This document shows positions 17,698 through 26,692 of a DNA stretch of 64,000 bases, one piece after another (the first letter of the stretch is position 1; each line of letters opens with the position of its first letter). Source of the DNA: CBDBON01 sp965208395 (lineage in GTDB: Bacteria; Chloroflexota; Dehalococcoidia; Lucifugimonadales; CBDBON01); assembly GCA_965208395.1 (NCBI GenBank), contig CBDBON010000003.1:434001-498000 (forward strand). The letters run 5' to 3'. The notes beneath the pieces are model-generated. The model saw nothing but the letters and a program-made list of their open reading frames with translations. It was not told where the DNA came from and ran no database searches. The translations under genes were made by a program, and so were the position numbers.

Positions 17698-18816
17698 TCA
17701 TCCGCCACCCACCCGAGCGTCCAGCACCATGATGCTGCTGGCCTTGAGCACTAAATAGACCTCTCGCCCTCTGTTTAGTCCCAGCTCCCTCGACGACCCA
17801 TAGGTGATCTCCACCACCAGGCGGACCCCCACATCAACGTACAAGATCACTCCTGACGCAACCTCGTGGACCTCCTCGACCACGGCCCGCACGACGTTCC
17901 GTGCACTCAGTCTCGGCGGGGCCTCCAACGCGACTATGATCTCGCTGGCACGAACCGATATCATCACCGAGCTTCCAGGCTCCCGGCAGGTGCGCGGTCC
18001 GAAGAGTACAACCTCGCCTAGAGCCAACTGAGACATCCCGGCCTGTCCGCCGGCGGCGATGACCCGTGCCTCCAGGATATTTTCCAGCACGGCGTATTCG
18101 GCCATCTTCGCTACGTCAGGATGAACCAGAACATCGGCCGTCTTCCCATAGGCGACCCCGCGCCCATCCGACAGTACCAACACGTCATCCGCAATGGCCA
18201 GGACCTCTGATAGAGAGTGCGACACATAGACCATCGGCGTACTCAACTCCCGCCAACACCTCAACAGGAACTCCAGGATTGTCCCTCGCATTACTGAATC
18301 CAGAGCAGCCGTGGGCTCGTCAAGAAGAAGGAGGTCAGGCGAAGTCGCAAGCGCCCTCGCAAGTGCCACCCTCTGTGCCTCGCCTTTCGACAGGTTCGCA
18401 ACCGAACGATCCATCAACGACCCTATCCGAAACAGCTCGACCAGCTCATCAGGATGTATCCTTCTTCGTTCCGGCGGCGTCAATCTGTAACCATATAAGA
18501 TGTTTTCTCGGACGCTCATGTGAGGAAAGAGAGCCGCCTCTTGGAGCATGTAGCCGAGGCGCCGGCTCTCGGGCCGAAGATTGGTCCGCGCCTTGGATGA
18601 GAAGACGACCCTGTCCAAGATCTCCACACTGCCCTCGTGCGGAGTAATCACTCCCGCGATGCAGTTCAGAAGAGTCGATTTCCCGCTGCCTGACGGTCCG
18701 AACACGGCAGTCACGCCGGAGACGAAGGTGGCCGCGCACTCCAGATCAAAATCCTCAAACCTACGGACGATCTCGAACCTCAGCGGTACAGGGGCTATGG
18801 TGGAGCTTCTGGACAA
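17698..18816 (-). CDS. modC: Molybdate ABC transporter ATPase ModC
   Basis: A 372-residue ATPase with a C-terminal TOBE (molybdate-binding) region from about 290. Walker A GPSGSGKST, Walker B LLLLDEPTAALD and switch His in VYVSHSLSE are present. The signature reads LSKGEAQR rather than LSGGQ, a form seen in ModC relatives. Tungstate or sulfate import is possible, but the neighbours modB and modA support molybdate. The start is TTG, 18 bp after modB. Confidence 0.88.
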   Translation of the reverse strand: MSRSSTIAPVPLRFEIVRRFEDFDLECAATFVSGVTAVFGPSGSGKSTLLNCIAGVITPHEGSVEILDRVVFSSKARTNLRPESRRLGYMLQEAALFPHMSVRENILYGYRLTPPERRRIHPDELVELFRIGSLMDRSVANLSKGEAQRVALARALATSPDLLLLDEPTAALDSVMRGTILEFLLRCWRELSTPMVYVSHSLSEVLAIADDVLVLSDGRGVAYGKTADVLVHPDVAKMAEYAVLENILEARVIAAGGQAGMSQLALGEVVLFGPRTCREPGSSVMISVRASEIIVALEAPPRLSARNVVRAVVEEVHEVASGVILYVDVGVRLVVEITYGSSRELGLNRGREVYLVLKASSIMVLDARVGGG

Positions 18817-18834
18817 GTGATCCCCTACCCCGAC

Positions 18835-19503
18835 CTATGCCCGCCTCGTACGGTCACGGGCCAGAAGCCAGTTATGGACAACCAACGTCACGAAGGCCAG
18901 CGCTACCGTTACACCGACCAACCTGAGCGCCTGCTCGTCCTTCCCGGTCTGGACACTCGTAAAGATGGCCAGAGGCAACGTCTGGGTTCTCCCCGGTATG
19001 TTACCGGCTACGATAATAGTCGCACCGAACTCACTGACGGCACGTACAAAGCCGAGTAGAAGCCCGGCGAGGATGCCTCGATATGCCAACGGCACCGTGA
19101 TGGTCAGGGTGACCCGTAAGATACCCGCGCCCAGGGTTCGCGCCGCCACTTCCAGTCGTTCATCCACCCCGCCCATCGCCACCATGATCGCCCGGACCAT
19201 CAGAGGAAACGAGACCACGGCGGCAGCCAAGGCCGCGGCTACCCACGTGAACACCAGGTCGAGCCCGAAGACGGAGTGCGCCGCGGCTCCGAGCGGTCCG
19301 TCTCGTCCGAGCAGGAGCAGTAGGAGATAGCCAATCACCACGGGAGGCACGGCGAGGGGCAACGACACGAGCACGTCTATCAGCAGTCGCCCGCGTATCC
19401 GTCTCCTGACCAGCAGCCAGCTAAGGACCAGAGCCACGGGAAGGTTCAAGGCGGTCGCAACCCCCGCCACCTGAAGGCTGAGCCCCAGCAACGCCCAATC
19501 CAA
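18835..19503 (-). CDS. modB: Molybdate ABC transporter permease ModB
   Basis: A 222-residue permease with five predicted membrane helices, matching the short ModB type. VSLPLAVPPVVIGYLLL and the coupling loop LEVAARTLGAGILRVTLTI are family features, and FGATIIVAGNIPGRTQTL is the ModB signature. It lies between modA and modC in a three-gene operon. Confidence 0.93.
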   Translation of the reverse strand: MDWALLGLSLQVAGVATALNLPVALVLSWLLVRRRIRGRLLIDVLVSLPLAVPPVVIGYLLLLLLGRDGPLGAAAHSVFGLDLVFTWVAAALAAAVVSFPLMVRAIMVAMGGVDERLEVAARTLGAGILRVTLTITVPLAYRGILAGLLLGFVRAVSEFGATIIVAGNIPGRTQTLPLAIFTSVQTGKDEQALRLVGVTVALAFVTLVVHNWLLARDRTRRA

Positions 19504-19530
19504 CTCCTGCTGTTCCTCTCTCTACCCCGC

Positions 19531-20325
19531 CTAGGGTCTCGTGAAACCGAACCGTTCGAATATCGCCCCAGCCTCACCGCCACGCAGCATCTCGACGAAC
19601 TCGATCGCACGAGCCGCCTTATCGGATGCGCCGACGACGACCGCCGGATAGACGACCGGAGTATAGCTGTCAGCCGGTACGACGTCATATACGACGACAC
19701 CCCGCGCGCCAGCCGCGTCCGACTCGTACACTATTGCAGCGTCCACATTACCGGTCTGTACATAGGCGAGCGTAGCCCGGACGTCCGATCCAAGGATCAG
19801 CTTGTCTTCGACCCTCTCCCACAGGCCGAGGCGAACGAGTGCCTCTCTGGCATATTCTCCGGCGGGAGCCATGTCGGGGTCTGCGATCGCCACCCGTCCG
19901 ACGCCGGGAGCAGTCAACTCATCCATCGCCGATATGTCAGCTCCGCCCTTGATCGTCACCACGACGAGCCTGTTCGTCACCACATCCACCGGGTCTCCAT
20001 CGACCAAGCCTTCATCGACCAACGTTTGGGTGGGCTGAGCGCCCGCCGAAATAAAGACGTCCGCCGGCGCCCCGGCCGACAGCTGGCGGGCCAGCATGTG
20101 CGACCCCCCATAGCTCACCGCTATCCCGACCTCGCTGTCGACCTCCTCCTCGATGGCCTCGAGCGCATCCTGCAGGCTCGCCGCAGCAAACACCAGCAGG
20201 TCCTCTTCATCCTCCGTCCAGCCACCGCACGCAGCCAGTAGCAGGCAGCAAAGAGTCATGCAGGCGAGCGATCGTACGGGCGAGGCGATCCGTCGTACGT
20301 CTGGCATGTGGAATCCCTTCAGCAT
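19531..20325 (-). CDS. modA: Molybdate-binding lipoprotein ModA
   Basis: A 264-residue binding protein. The signal ends in lipobox LAAC, so C33 should be lipidated. VFAAASLQDALEAI and SYGGSHMLARQLSAGAPADVFISA are the oxyanion-binding ModA signatures; NRLVVVTIKG follows. GGAGG 4 nt before ATG 20325 supports this start, with a second ATG six codons later. It captures molybdate for ModBC. Confidence 0.94.
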   Translation of the reverse strand: MLKGFHMPDVRRIASPVRSLACMTLCCLLLAACGGWTEDEEDLLVFAAASLQDALEAIEEEVDSEVGIAVSYGGSHMLARQLSAGAPADVFISAGAQPTQTLVDEGLVDGDPVDVVTNRLVVVTIKGGADISAMDELTAPGVGRVAIADPDMAPAGEYAREALVRLGLWERVEDKLILGSDVRATLAYVQTGNVDAAIVYESDAAGARGVVVYDVVPADSYTPVVYPAVVVGASDKAARAIEFVEMLRGGEAGAIFERFGFTRP

Positions 20326-20399
20326 CCGTCCTCCATATTATCAGCTACCCAACCGTCCTGATGTCGTCACCCTAACCATTTGAGAGGGACTCGTGCGCC

Positions 20400-20428
20400 T
20401 TGTATGGCACGGGCCGCCGTGGTATACT
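20400..20428 (+). promoter_or_regulatory. Promoter of the nusA operon
   Basis: TTGTAT (20400-20405) and TATACT (20423-20428) are 17 bp apart. The transcript would start near 20435 and carry a leader of about 95 nt with a hairpin before nusA. Confidence 0.65.
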
Positions 20429-20451
20429 TCGCTAGGTATTCTGTGACCGTG

Positions 20452-20488
20452 TTCTTTGTTGAAAGTGGGGCGGCCCACTTTCTTTGTT
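20452..20488 (+). ncRNA. nusA leader hairpin flanked by direct repeats
   Basis: A perfect 9-bp stem, GAAAGTGGG (20461-20469) with CCCACTTTC (20474-20482), has a GCGG loop. TTCTTTGTT occurs on both sides (20452-20460 and 20480-20488). The hairpin followed by a T-rich stretch resembles an intrinsic terminator or the conserved rimP-leader hairpin found before rimP-nusA operons. It may control readthrough into nusA by NusA level (autoregulation); this is inference. Confidence 0.55.
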
Positions 20489-20528
20489 AAAGGGGATTGA
20501 TCGGTCCGCAAATAGCTGGGAGGAGCGC

Positions 20529-22313
20529 ATGAAGAGCGACTTCCTGATCGCTTTGACGCAGCTTGCAGCCGAACGGAATCTCCCAAGAGAGACCGTCCTC
20601 TCGGCCATCGAGGCAGCGCTCGTCTCAGCCTTCCGCAAGGACAGCATCACGGAAGGACAGAACCTCTCCGTCAAACTCGATCCGGGTACCGGAGAGATCA
20701 GCGTAAGCATCCTGAAGACGGTCGTCGAAGACGACGAAGCGATCACCGACCCCTCCACCCAGATATCGTTGAGCGCGGGCAGGCGGCTCCGCCCGAACGT
20801 GGAGATAGGCGAGACCCTGGCTACGTCCAGCATGCCGCACTTCGCGGGCCGGATCGCCGCTCAGACCGCAAAACAGGTAGTCATGCAGAGGCTCCGGGAG
20901 GCTGAGCGTGAGCTGGTCTACAAGGAGTACGAGGACAGGGCGGGAGAGGTCTTCTCGGTCACCATTCAACGCATGGAGCCGAGACAGATCATCGTGGACC
21001 TCGGCCGTGCAGAGGCAATACTTCCCTTCAGCGAACAGGCCCCTACCGACAGGTACAGGCCAGGGCTGAACCTCAAGGTACTGCTCAAGTCGGTCGAACT
21101 CACCGTCAAGGGACCGGAGCTAATCGTCTCCCGAACGGACGGCCTGCTCCTGAGGCGCCTGTTCGAGATGGAGGTGCCGGAGATATACCACGGCGCCGTC
21201 GAGATCGTCGCCATAGCGCGGGAACCGGGGTTCAGAAGCAAGGTCGCAGTCAGGGCAAGACAGGACGGCGTCGATCCCGTCGGCTCATGCGTGGGACTTC
21301 GCGGCGTCAGGATCCAGAACATCGTCAACGAGCTCCAGGGCGAGAAGATCGACGTCGTCGAGTGGAACAAGGACCCGACGAGATTCATCGCGAACGCTCT
21401 CAACCCCTCCCAAGTCATGCGGGTAGACCTCGACGCCGACACGAACGTCGCGGTGGCCGTGGTGCCCGACCGGCAGCTATCGCTGGCGATCGGCAAGGAG
21501 GGCCAGAACGCCCGGCTCGCCGCAAAGCTGACGGGATGGAGCGTTGACATTCGCAGCAGTGTGGACGCGGGCCGCGTCTCTAAGGAGACCCCGGTCATCG
21601 TCGCCGAGTCGGAGCTAGAGATGCTCGGACTCTCCACCCGCACCCTTAATGTCCTGAAGAACGGCGGCGTGACCACGGTAGGTCATATCCTGAAGATGAC
21701 GCGTTCCGACCTCTTGGCGATAAAGAGTTTCGGAGAGAAGTCCTATGGAGAGCTCCAGGACCGGCTGAAGGCGCTGCGGCTGCCCCCCACGATCGTCGGG
21801 GAGCCCGATCCCGTGGAGGAGGAGCCGGAGCAGGCAGCCGAAGAGGCGCCGGCCGAGCCGGTGTCCGAGGCCGTGCCGGAGAGTGTGGAGGTCGAGGACA
21901 CACCTGTCGCCGAAGAGCCGGTCGCCATCGAGGAGACGGTGGATGCGGGGCAGCCCGAGGAGGTGGTAGCCGAGGCCTCACGTGAACAGACGCCGGAGCC
22001 GGAACCCGTGGCAGAGACGGCTCCGATCGAAGAGCCTCTGCCAGCGTTGCCGCCGGAGATAATCGAGCCGCTGATCGAGCCCGAACCCGAACCGGAGCCC
22101 GTGGGAGCCGGCCAGGAGAGATTCGCCTCGATGCACGACCTCCCGGAGAACACCTGGTCCATCAGGCGCGCAGCGGCGCCGGAGCCTGGCCGTATACGCT
22201 TCGCCGAAGAGATCGCAGGACTCCGTGGCGGAGTGATGGCCAGACGCGGACGAACAGCCGACGGCGGCAAGGGTCGCAAGCGCAAGCCAAAGGCGGGCCG
22301 CAGAAGGCGGTGA
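20529..22313 (+). CDS. nusA: Transcription termination/antitermination factor NusA
   Basis: A 594-residue protein that binds RNA polymerase and RNA. The N-terminal polymerase-binding domain is followed by an S1 domain (GEVFSVTIQRMEPRQIIVDLG), two KH domains (including LAIGKEGQNARLAAKLTGW) and a helix-hairpin-helix region. Unusually, about 165 further residues form a Glu/Pro-rich acidic stretch and then a very basic tail ending KPKAGRRRR. GGGAGGAG lies just before ATG 20529. Its TGA overlaps the ylxR GTG. rimP, the usual upstream partner, is absent. Confidence 0.96.
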   Translation: MKSDFLIALTQLAAERNLPRETVLSAIEAALVSAFRKDSITEGQNLSVKLDPGTGEISVSILKTVVEDDEAITDPSTQISLSAGRRLRPNVEIGETLATSSMPHFAGRIAAQTAKQVVMQRLREAERELVYKEYEDRAGEVFSVTIQRMEPRQIIVDLGRAEAILPFSEQAPTDRYRPGLNLKVLLKSVELTVKGPELIVSRTDGLLLRRLFEMEVPEIYHGAVEIVAIAREPGFRSKVAVRARQDGVDPVGSCVGLRGVRIQNIVNELQGEKIDVVEWNKDPTRFIANALNPSQVMRVDLDADTNVAVAVVPDRQLSLAIGKEGQNARLAAKLTGWSVDIRSSVDAGRVSKETPVIVAESELEMLGLSTRTLNVLKNGGVTTVGHILKMTRSDLLAIKSFGEKSYGELQDRLKALRLPPTIVGEPDPVEEEPEQAAEEAPAEPVSEAVPESVEVEDTPVAEEPVAIEETVDAGQPEEVVAEASREQTPEPEPVAETAPIEEPLPALPPEIIEPLIEPEPEPEPVGAGQERFASMHDLPENTWSIRRAAAPEPGRIRFAEEIAGLRGGVMARRGRTADGGKGRKRKPKAGRRRR

Positions 22314-22600
22314 CGCGCAGGCGGCATATGCCGACGCGTACCTGCGCCGTGTGCGGCACAAAGGCGCCCAAGAGAGACCTAGACCGTATCGTAGCCTCTT
22401 CGAACGGTGTCGTCTCGGTAGACCCAGCCGGGAAGACGCCAGGCCGGGGAGCCTACATGTGCCGAGACGAATCCTGTGATCGGCTCACTCTCAGCCGTAG
22501 CAGACTCGGGTACGCACTGCGGACCCAGATATCGGACGAAGACTGGACTCAGCTGATCGCCTCCATCGACGACTCGGCAACTATCGTGAAAGTTAGGTGA
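22310..22600 (+). CDS. ylxR: YlxR (DUF448) family RNA-binding protein
   Basis: A 96-residue protein. RTCAVCGTKAPKRDLDRIV and the hallmark GRGAYMCRDESC define the YlxR fold, which binds RNA and in some bacteria modulates RNase P. The GTG start overlaps the nusA stop; an internal ATG at 22328 would shorten it by six residues. The nusA-ylxR-infB position is the standard one. Confidence 0.93.
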   Translation: MTRRRHMPTRTCAVCGTKAPKRDLDRIVASSNGVVSVDPAGKTPGRGAYMCRDESCDRLTLSRSRLGYALRTQISDEDWTQLIASIDDSATIVKVR

Positions 22601-22604
22601 ACCG

Positions 22605-24377
22605 ATGACAACCCGATCACCAGCCACGAGCCAACAGGGTCTGCGGCCTCTCGAGATCCCTGCCGCTCTCACCGTCAGCGACCTCGCCGATCTCATGGGC
22701 GTCGGTCCCGTCGAGGTCATCAAGGAGTTCATGAGAAACGGCTACATGCTCACGATCAACGAGGTGGTGGAACACAGCATTGCGGGTATGGTCGCCCCGG
22801 CGTTCGGCTTCGGAGTCCTCCCCCTCTCCAAGGCCAAGGAGACCACCATAGCCAAAGCGGACGAAGATGCCGAAGATCCCGACCTCCTGGAGACCCGCCC
22901 CCCGGTCATCACCATCCTCGGACACGTCGACCACGGCAAGACGACCCTCTTGGACTCCATCCGCCAGACGAACATCGTCGATACCGAGGCCGGCAACATC
23001 ACCCAGCACATAGGCGCCTACCAGGTCGAGTTCAGCAGCAGCCCCATCACATTCGTCGATACTCCAGGCCATGAGGCATTCACCGCGATGAGGGCCAGGG
23101 GAGCGCAAGTTACCGACATCGCCGTGCTGGTCGTGGCGGCGGACGACGGCATCATGCCCCAGACCGTCGAGGCGATCTCGCACGCCAAGGCGGCCGAGGT
23201 GCCTATCGTAGTCGCCATCAACAAGGTCGACAAGCCGGACTCCGACCAGGAGCGTGTCAAGAGGCAGCTATCCGAACAGGACCTGCTCATCGAAGAGTGG
23301 GGAGGAGACGTCATCAGCGTTCCTGTCTCCGCCCTAAGGGGTGACGGCGTCAGCGATCTGCTCGACAACCTGCTGGCAGTGGCGGAGATTTCCGAGTTGA
23401 AGGCCAACCCGAATCGTCCCGGCCGAGGCGCCGTGGTCGAGGCGCGCACCGACAAGCGCAGGGGAGTCGTCGCCACGGTGTTGGTACAGTCAGGCACGCT
23501 GAGAGTGGGTGACATCATCGTCGTCGGCGACCTCAGAGGCCGGGTCAGAGCGATGTTCGATGACAGGGGCAACGCGGTGGAGAGTGCCGGACCCTCATGC
23601 CCGGTCGAGGTACTTGGCATAGACGGCCTGCCCAATGCGGGAGACGTCTTCGTCGTCGCCGAAGACGAGAAGGCAGCCCGCCAGATGACGGTGAACAACC
23701 AGAGGGAGAGGGCGTCGAGAGGCCACGGACCAACCCTAGAAGACGTACACTCACGTATCGAGTCGGGGGAGACCAAGGCCCTAAACCTGATCGTCAAGAC
23801 GGACGTTCAGGGGACTATCGAGGCTGTGCGCGGCTCGTTGGAGCGCCTCAACTCCAGTGAGACCCGCGTTACGATCATACACGCCTCCAGCGGCGGCGTA
23901 ACCGAAAGTGACATTCTGCTCGCCGCGGCGTCACAGGCCATCATCGTCGCCTTCAACAGCAGCCCTGAGCCGGGTGCGACAGCCTTGGCCAAGCAACAGG
24001 GCGTCGATATCAGATCATACGACGTCATATACCATTTGGTCGAAGATGTAGAGAATGCGCTGGAAGGACTCTTGGAGCCGGTCTACGAAGACGTCGTGGA
24101 GGGCCACGCCACGGTCCGTGCGGTCTTCTCCATAAGCCGGCGCGGACGGGTCGCAGGCATCCACGTCAACGACGGAGTTGTGGCCAGAGACGCCACAATA
24201 CACGTGGTGCGAGGCAGGGATAGCGTGTTCACAGGCACCATCTCCAGCCTCAGACATTTCAAGGACGATGTCAGAGAGTTGACCGCGGGCTTCGAGGGCG
24301 GTCTTGGACTCGACGGGTTCGACAGCTTCCGGGAGGGTGACGTACTGGAAGCTCACCGCTCCCACCGCGTACGCTGA
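22605..24377 (+). CDS. infB: Translation initiation factor IF-2
   Basis: A 590-residue GTPase that brings initiator tRNA to the ribosome. It has only a short N-terminal region, lacking the long linker of enterobacterial IF-2. G1 GHVDHGKT (106-113), G3 DTPGHEAF, G4 NKVDKPD and the C-terminal fMet-tRNA domain are intact. The ATG is 4 nt after ylxR. Short IF-2 forms are usual in Dehalococcoidia, which supports the taxon guess. Confidence 0.97.
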   Translation: MTTRSPATSQQGLRPLEIPAALTVSDLADLMGVGPVEVIKEFMRNGYMLTINEVVEHSIAGMVAPAFGFGVLPLSKAKETTIAKADEDAEDPDLLETRPPVITILGHVDHGKTTLLDSIRQTNIVDTEAGNITQHIGAYQVEFSSSPITFVDTPGHEAFTAMRARGAQVTDIAVLVVAADDGIMPQTVEAISHAKAAEVPIVVAINKVDKPDSDQERVKRQLSEQDLLIEEWGGDVISVPVSALRGDGVSDLLDNLLAVAEISELKANPNRPGRGAVVEARTDKRRGVVATVLVQSGTLRVGDIIVVGDLRGRVRAMFDDRGNAVESAGPSCPVEVLGIDGLPNAGDVFVVAEDEKAARQMTVNNQRERASRGHGPTLEDVHSRIESGETKALNLIVKTDVQGTIEAVRGSLERLNSSETRVTIIHASSGGVTESDILLAAASQAIIVAFNSSPEPGATALAKQQGVDIRSYDVIYHLVEDVENALEGLLEPVYEDVVEGHATVRAVFSISRRGRVAGIHVNDGVVARDATIHVVRGRDSVFTGTISSLRHFKDDVRELTAGFEGGLGLDGFDSFREGDVLEAHRSHRVR

Positions 24378-24411
24378 TTGAGGCCACACCGCCTACGCCT
24401 CTGAGGTTTCC

Positions 24412-24771
24412 ATGACCCGTCGCATCGATCGCGTCAACGGCCTCCTGCGTCAGGAGATAGGCCGTGTCCTCACCAGCAGACTCAAGGACCCGCGGCTCTC
24501 ATCGGTCATGAGCGTCACGCGCGTTGATGCCTCCGCAGACCTGAGGCATGCGCGCGTCTTCGTAAGCGTTCTTGGAGATGAAACGGCCAAGCAGCTCACC
24601 CTGCGCGCTCTTCGCTCTGCCGCAGGATTTATCCACAGGGACGTCCGCCGACACTTGACGATGAAGGCTGTGCCGACGCTCACATTTCAGATCGACGAGT
24701 CGATCGAGCAGGGCGCCGAGATGCTCCGCAAGATCAGGTCTCTCGCGCCCGGGGACGCCGAAGAGGCATAG
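24412..24771 (+). CDS. rbfA: 30S ribosome-binding factor RbfA
   Basis: A 119-residue KH-like protein that helps mature the 16S rRNA 5' end. RIDRVNGLLRQEIGRVL at the start and HARVFVSVLGDE in the central strand are typical, as is VPTLTFQIDES. It sits between infB and truB, 2 nt before truB. Confidence 0.94.
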   Translation: MTRRIDRVNGLLRQEIGRVLTSRLKDPRLSSVMSVTRVDASADLRHARVFVSVLGDETAKQLTLRALRSAAGFIHRDVRRHLTMKAVPTLTFQIDESIEQGAEMLRKIRSLAPGDAEEA

Positions 24772-24773
24772 CC

Positions 24774-25688
24774 GTGCCGGACGCTCAGAGAGCCATCGCC
24801 GGGATACTCAACGTCGATAAGCCGTACGGCATCACGTCGATGGACGTCGTTCGCCGTGTCAAGAGAGGCACCGGCATACGGAAGGTGGGACACGGTGGGA
24901 CCCTCGACCCGGTTGCCACGGGCGTCATACCAATCTGCCTCGGACGCGCCACCAGGATGATGGAATACCTGATCTCCGGAACCAAGGAGTACCGGGCAGT
25001 CGTCGAGCTCGGGGTCTCGACCGACACCTACGACGCCTTAGGCACAGTCACCGCACGCGCAGAGCCCGCAGGCCTTACCGACGGCGAGATCGACCGTCGG
25101 CTCGAACCCTTCCGCGGCGTAACACAGCAGGTCCCTCCCATGTACAGCGCGCTCAAACAGAAGGGCAAGCGCCTGTACGATCTGGCGCGGGCTGGTATCC
25201 ACGTCGAGCGAGAGCCGCGCAGCGTGGAGACCTACCGCGTCGATCTCGTCAACTGGTCCCCTCCCCTCGCGACGATCGAGGTAGGCTGCGGCCGGGGCTT
25301 CTATATGAGGTCACTCGCGCACGACCTCGGACAGTCCATCGGGTGCGGCGGCCACCTGAAGCAGCTCATCCGGCTCAGGAGTGGCCCCTTCCATCTGTCG
25401 GGGACGACGTCGTTGGAGGCACTCGAAAAGACGTTCGAGGAGGACACCTGGACCGATCTGGTCTACGCCCCCGACCTCGCCGTGCAGCGGCTCTCGTCCG
25501 TCATCCTGAACAGACGGACAGAGGAGATGATCGGTCACGGGCGGCATATCCCTCCCGGAGTGGGCCTGCCTCCGCCGCCCAACGGGGAGCCGTGCCGTGC
25601 CTACACGGTCGACGGAAGGTTCATCGGGTTGCTGGCCTTCGACGACGAGAATCGCCTCTGGCGTGCACAGAGGCTCTTCTCAACATGA
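24774..25688 (+). CDS. truB: tRNA pseudouridine-55 synthase TruB
   Basis: A 304-residue pseudouridine synthase that modifies U55 in the tRNA T-loop. The catalytic Asp is D45 in GGTLDPVATG; LNVDKPYGITS and SALKQKGKRLYDLAR follow the family pattern. A C-terminal PUA-like region is present. The GTG start is 2 nt after rbfA, completing the nusA-ylxR-infB-rbfA-truB operon. Confidence 0.96.
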   Translation: MPDAQRAIAGILNVDKPYGITSMDVVRRVKRGTGIRKVGHGGTLDPVATGVIPICLGRATRMMEYLISGTKEYRAVVELGVSTDTYDALGTVTARAEPAGLTDGEIDRRLEPFRGVTQQVPPMYSALKQKGKRLYDLARAGIHVEREPRSVETYRVDLVNWSPPLATIEVGCGRGFYMRSLAHDLGQSIGCGGHLKQLIRLRSGPFHLSGTTSLEALEKTFEEDTWTDLVYAPDLAVQRLSSVILNRRTEEMIGHGRHIPPGVGLPPPPNGEPCRAYTVDGRFIGLLAFDDENRLWRAQRLFST

Positions 25689-25779
25689 GGCTCCACGCAA
25701 CCTGCTTGCGCGACTTGTCGGCACTCACGGGTAGAATCTATGAGGTTCTAGCCTAATCTGGAACGCTGGAAAGTCTTCT

Positions 25780-25920
25780 ATGGAAGCATACTGTTTCAAG
25801 TGCAAGACCAAGCGCGAGATCAGCAACCCGCACGCCGTCATGCTCAAGAGCGGCCGTCCCGCGACTCAGGGCGTCTGTCTAGAGTGCGGCACCAAAGTCT
25901 TCCGCACAGGAAGTGCCTAG
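25780..25920 (+). CDS. Small zinc-ribbon protein (DUF5679)
   Basis: A 46-residue protein, MEAYCFKCKTKREI...CLECGTKVFRTGSA. Two CxxC pairs (CFKC and CLEC) make a zinc ribbon and match the DUF5679 family, which is common in Chloroflexota and Actinomycetota and of unknown function. GGAAAG lies about 8 nt upstream of the ATG. It has its own gap of about 90 bp after truB and is followed by rplU. Confidence 0.85.
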   Translation: MEAYCFKCKTKREISNPHAVMLKSGRPATQGVCLECGTKVFRTGSA

Positions 25921-26025
25921 CAGTCCAGGATATGAGACCGGACGCGTCCGCGCTTGCATCTCCGTCTTCCATCCGCGACGTGCCTCATCCGGCGTATGAC
26001 GCTACGTCTCTCTGCGTGATGCGCC

Positions 26026-26055
26026 TTGACGCTCCAACTCGTGCAACCCTACAAT
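26026..26055 (+). promoter_or_regulatory. Promoter of rplU-rpmA-rpmE
   Basis: TTGACG (26026-26031) and TACAAT (26050-26055) are 18 bp apart. The rplU ATG lies 20 nt downstream, so the leader is short. Confidence 0.65.
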
Positions 26056-26074
26056 AGTAGACGGACAATCCGAC

Positions 26075-26419
26075 ATGGTTGAATACGCAGTCGTACAGAC
26101 AGGCGGAAAACAGTACCGGGTACAGCCTGGTGATACCGTGCGCGTCGAGTCGCTGCGAGGCGATCAGGGCGACACTGTAGAGCTCGACCAGGTGCTCCTG
26201 GTCTCCGAAGGCGGCAACATTGTCATCGGAAACCCCAACGTGCCTGGAGCCAAGGTGACGGCCGAGGTCGTCGCGCAGGGCAGAGACGACAAGGTCATCG
26301 TCTTCAAATACAAGGCCAAGACGCGGTATCGGCGGAAGAATGGGCACCGTCAGCCCTTTACGGATCTGAAGGTGACCGAGATTTCTGTCGACGGACGCAC
26401 GGATCCAGGAGAGGAGTAG
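26075..26419 (+). CDS. rplU: 50S ribosomal protein L21
   Basis: A 114-residue L21. EYAVVQTGGKQYRVQPGD opens the protein, and VFKYKAKTRYRRKNGHRQPFT is the conserved rRNA-binding C-terminal stretch. A short acidic tail follows. First in an rplU-rpmA-rpmE operon. Confidence 0.98.
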   Translation: MVEYAVVQTGGKQYRVQPGDTVRVESLRGDQGDTVELDQVLLVSEGGNIVIGNPNVPGAKVTAEVVAQGRDDKVIVFKYKAKTRYRRKNGHRQPFTDLKVTEISVDGRTDPGEE

Positions 26420-26421
26420 CG

Positions 26422-26679
26422 GTGGCACATAAGAAGGGTGGCGGCAGTACCAGGAACGGACGAGACAGCAAGTCAAAGCGGCTGGGCATCAAGCGCTACG
26501 ACAGCCAGCAGGTCGTGGCAGGCACGATCATCGTCCGCCAGCGAGGCACGAAGATACGGCCGGGCCTGAACGTCGGCGTCGGGAAGGACCACACGCTCTT
26601 CGCCCTCGTCGAAGGCCAGGTGAAGTTCGAACACGCTGCTGGTGCACGGAAGCGCGCCAGCGTCTACCCATCCGCGTAA
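26422..26679 (+). CDS. rpmA: 50S ribosomal protein L27
   Basis: An 85-residue L27. MAHKKGGGSTRNGRDSKSKR is the classic N-terminus reaching toward the peptidyl-transferase centre, with no Firmicutes-type cleaved leader. GTG start 2 nt after rplU. Confidence 0.98.
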   Translation: MAHKKGGGSTRNGRDSKSKRLGIKRYDSQQVVAGTIIVRQRGTKIRPGLNVGVGKDHTLFALVEGQVKFEHAAGARKRASVYPSA

Positions 26680-26692
26680 GAGCACGAGTCAG

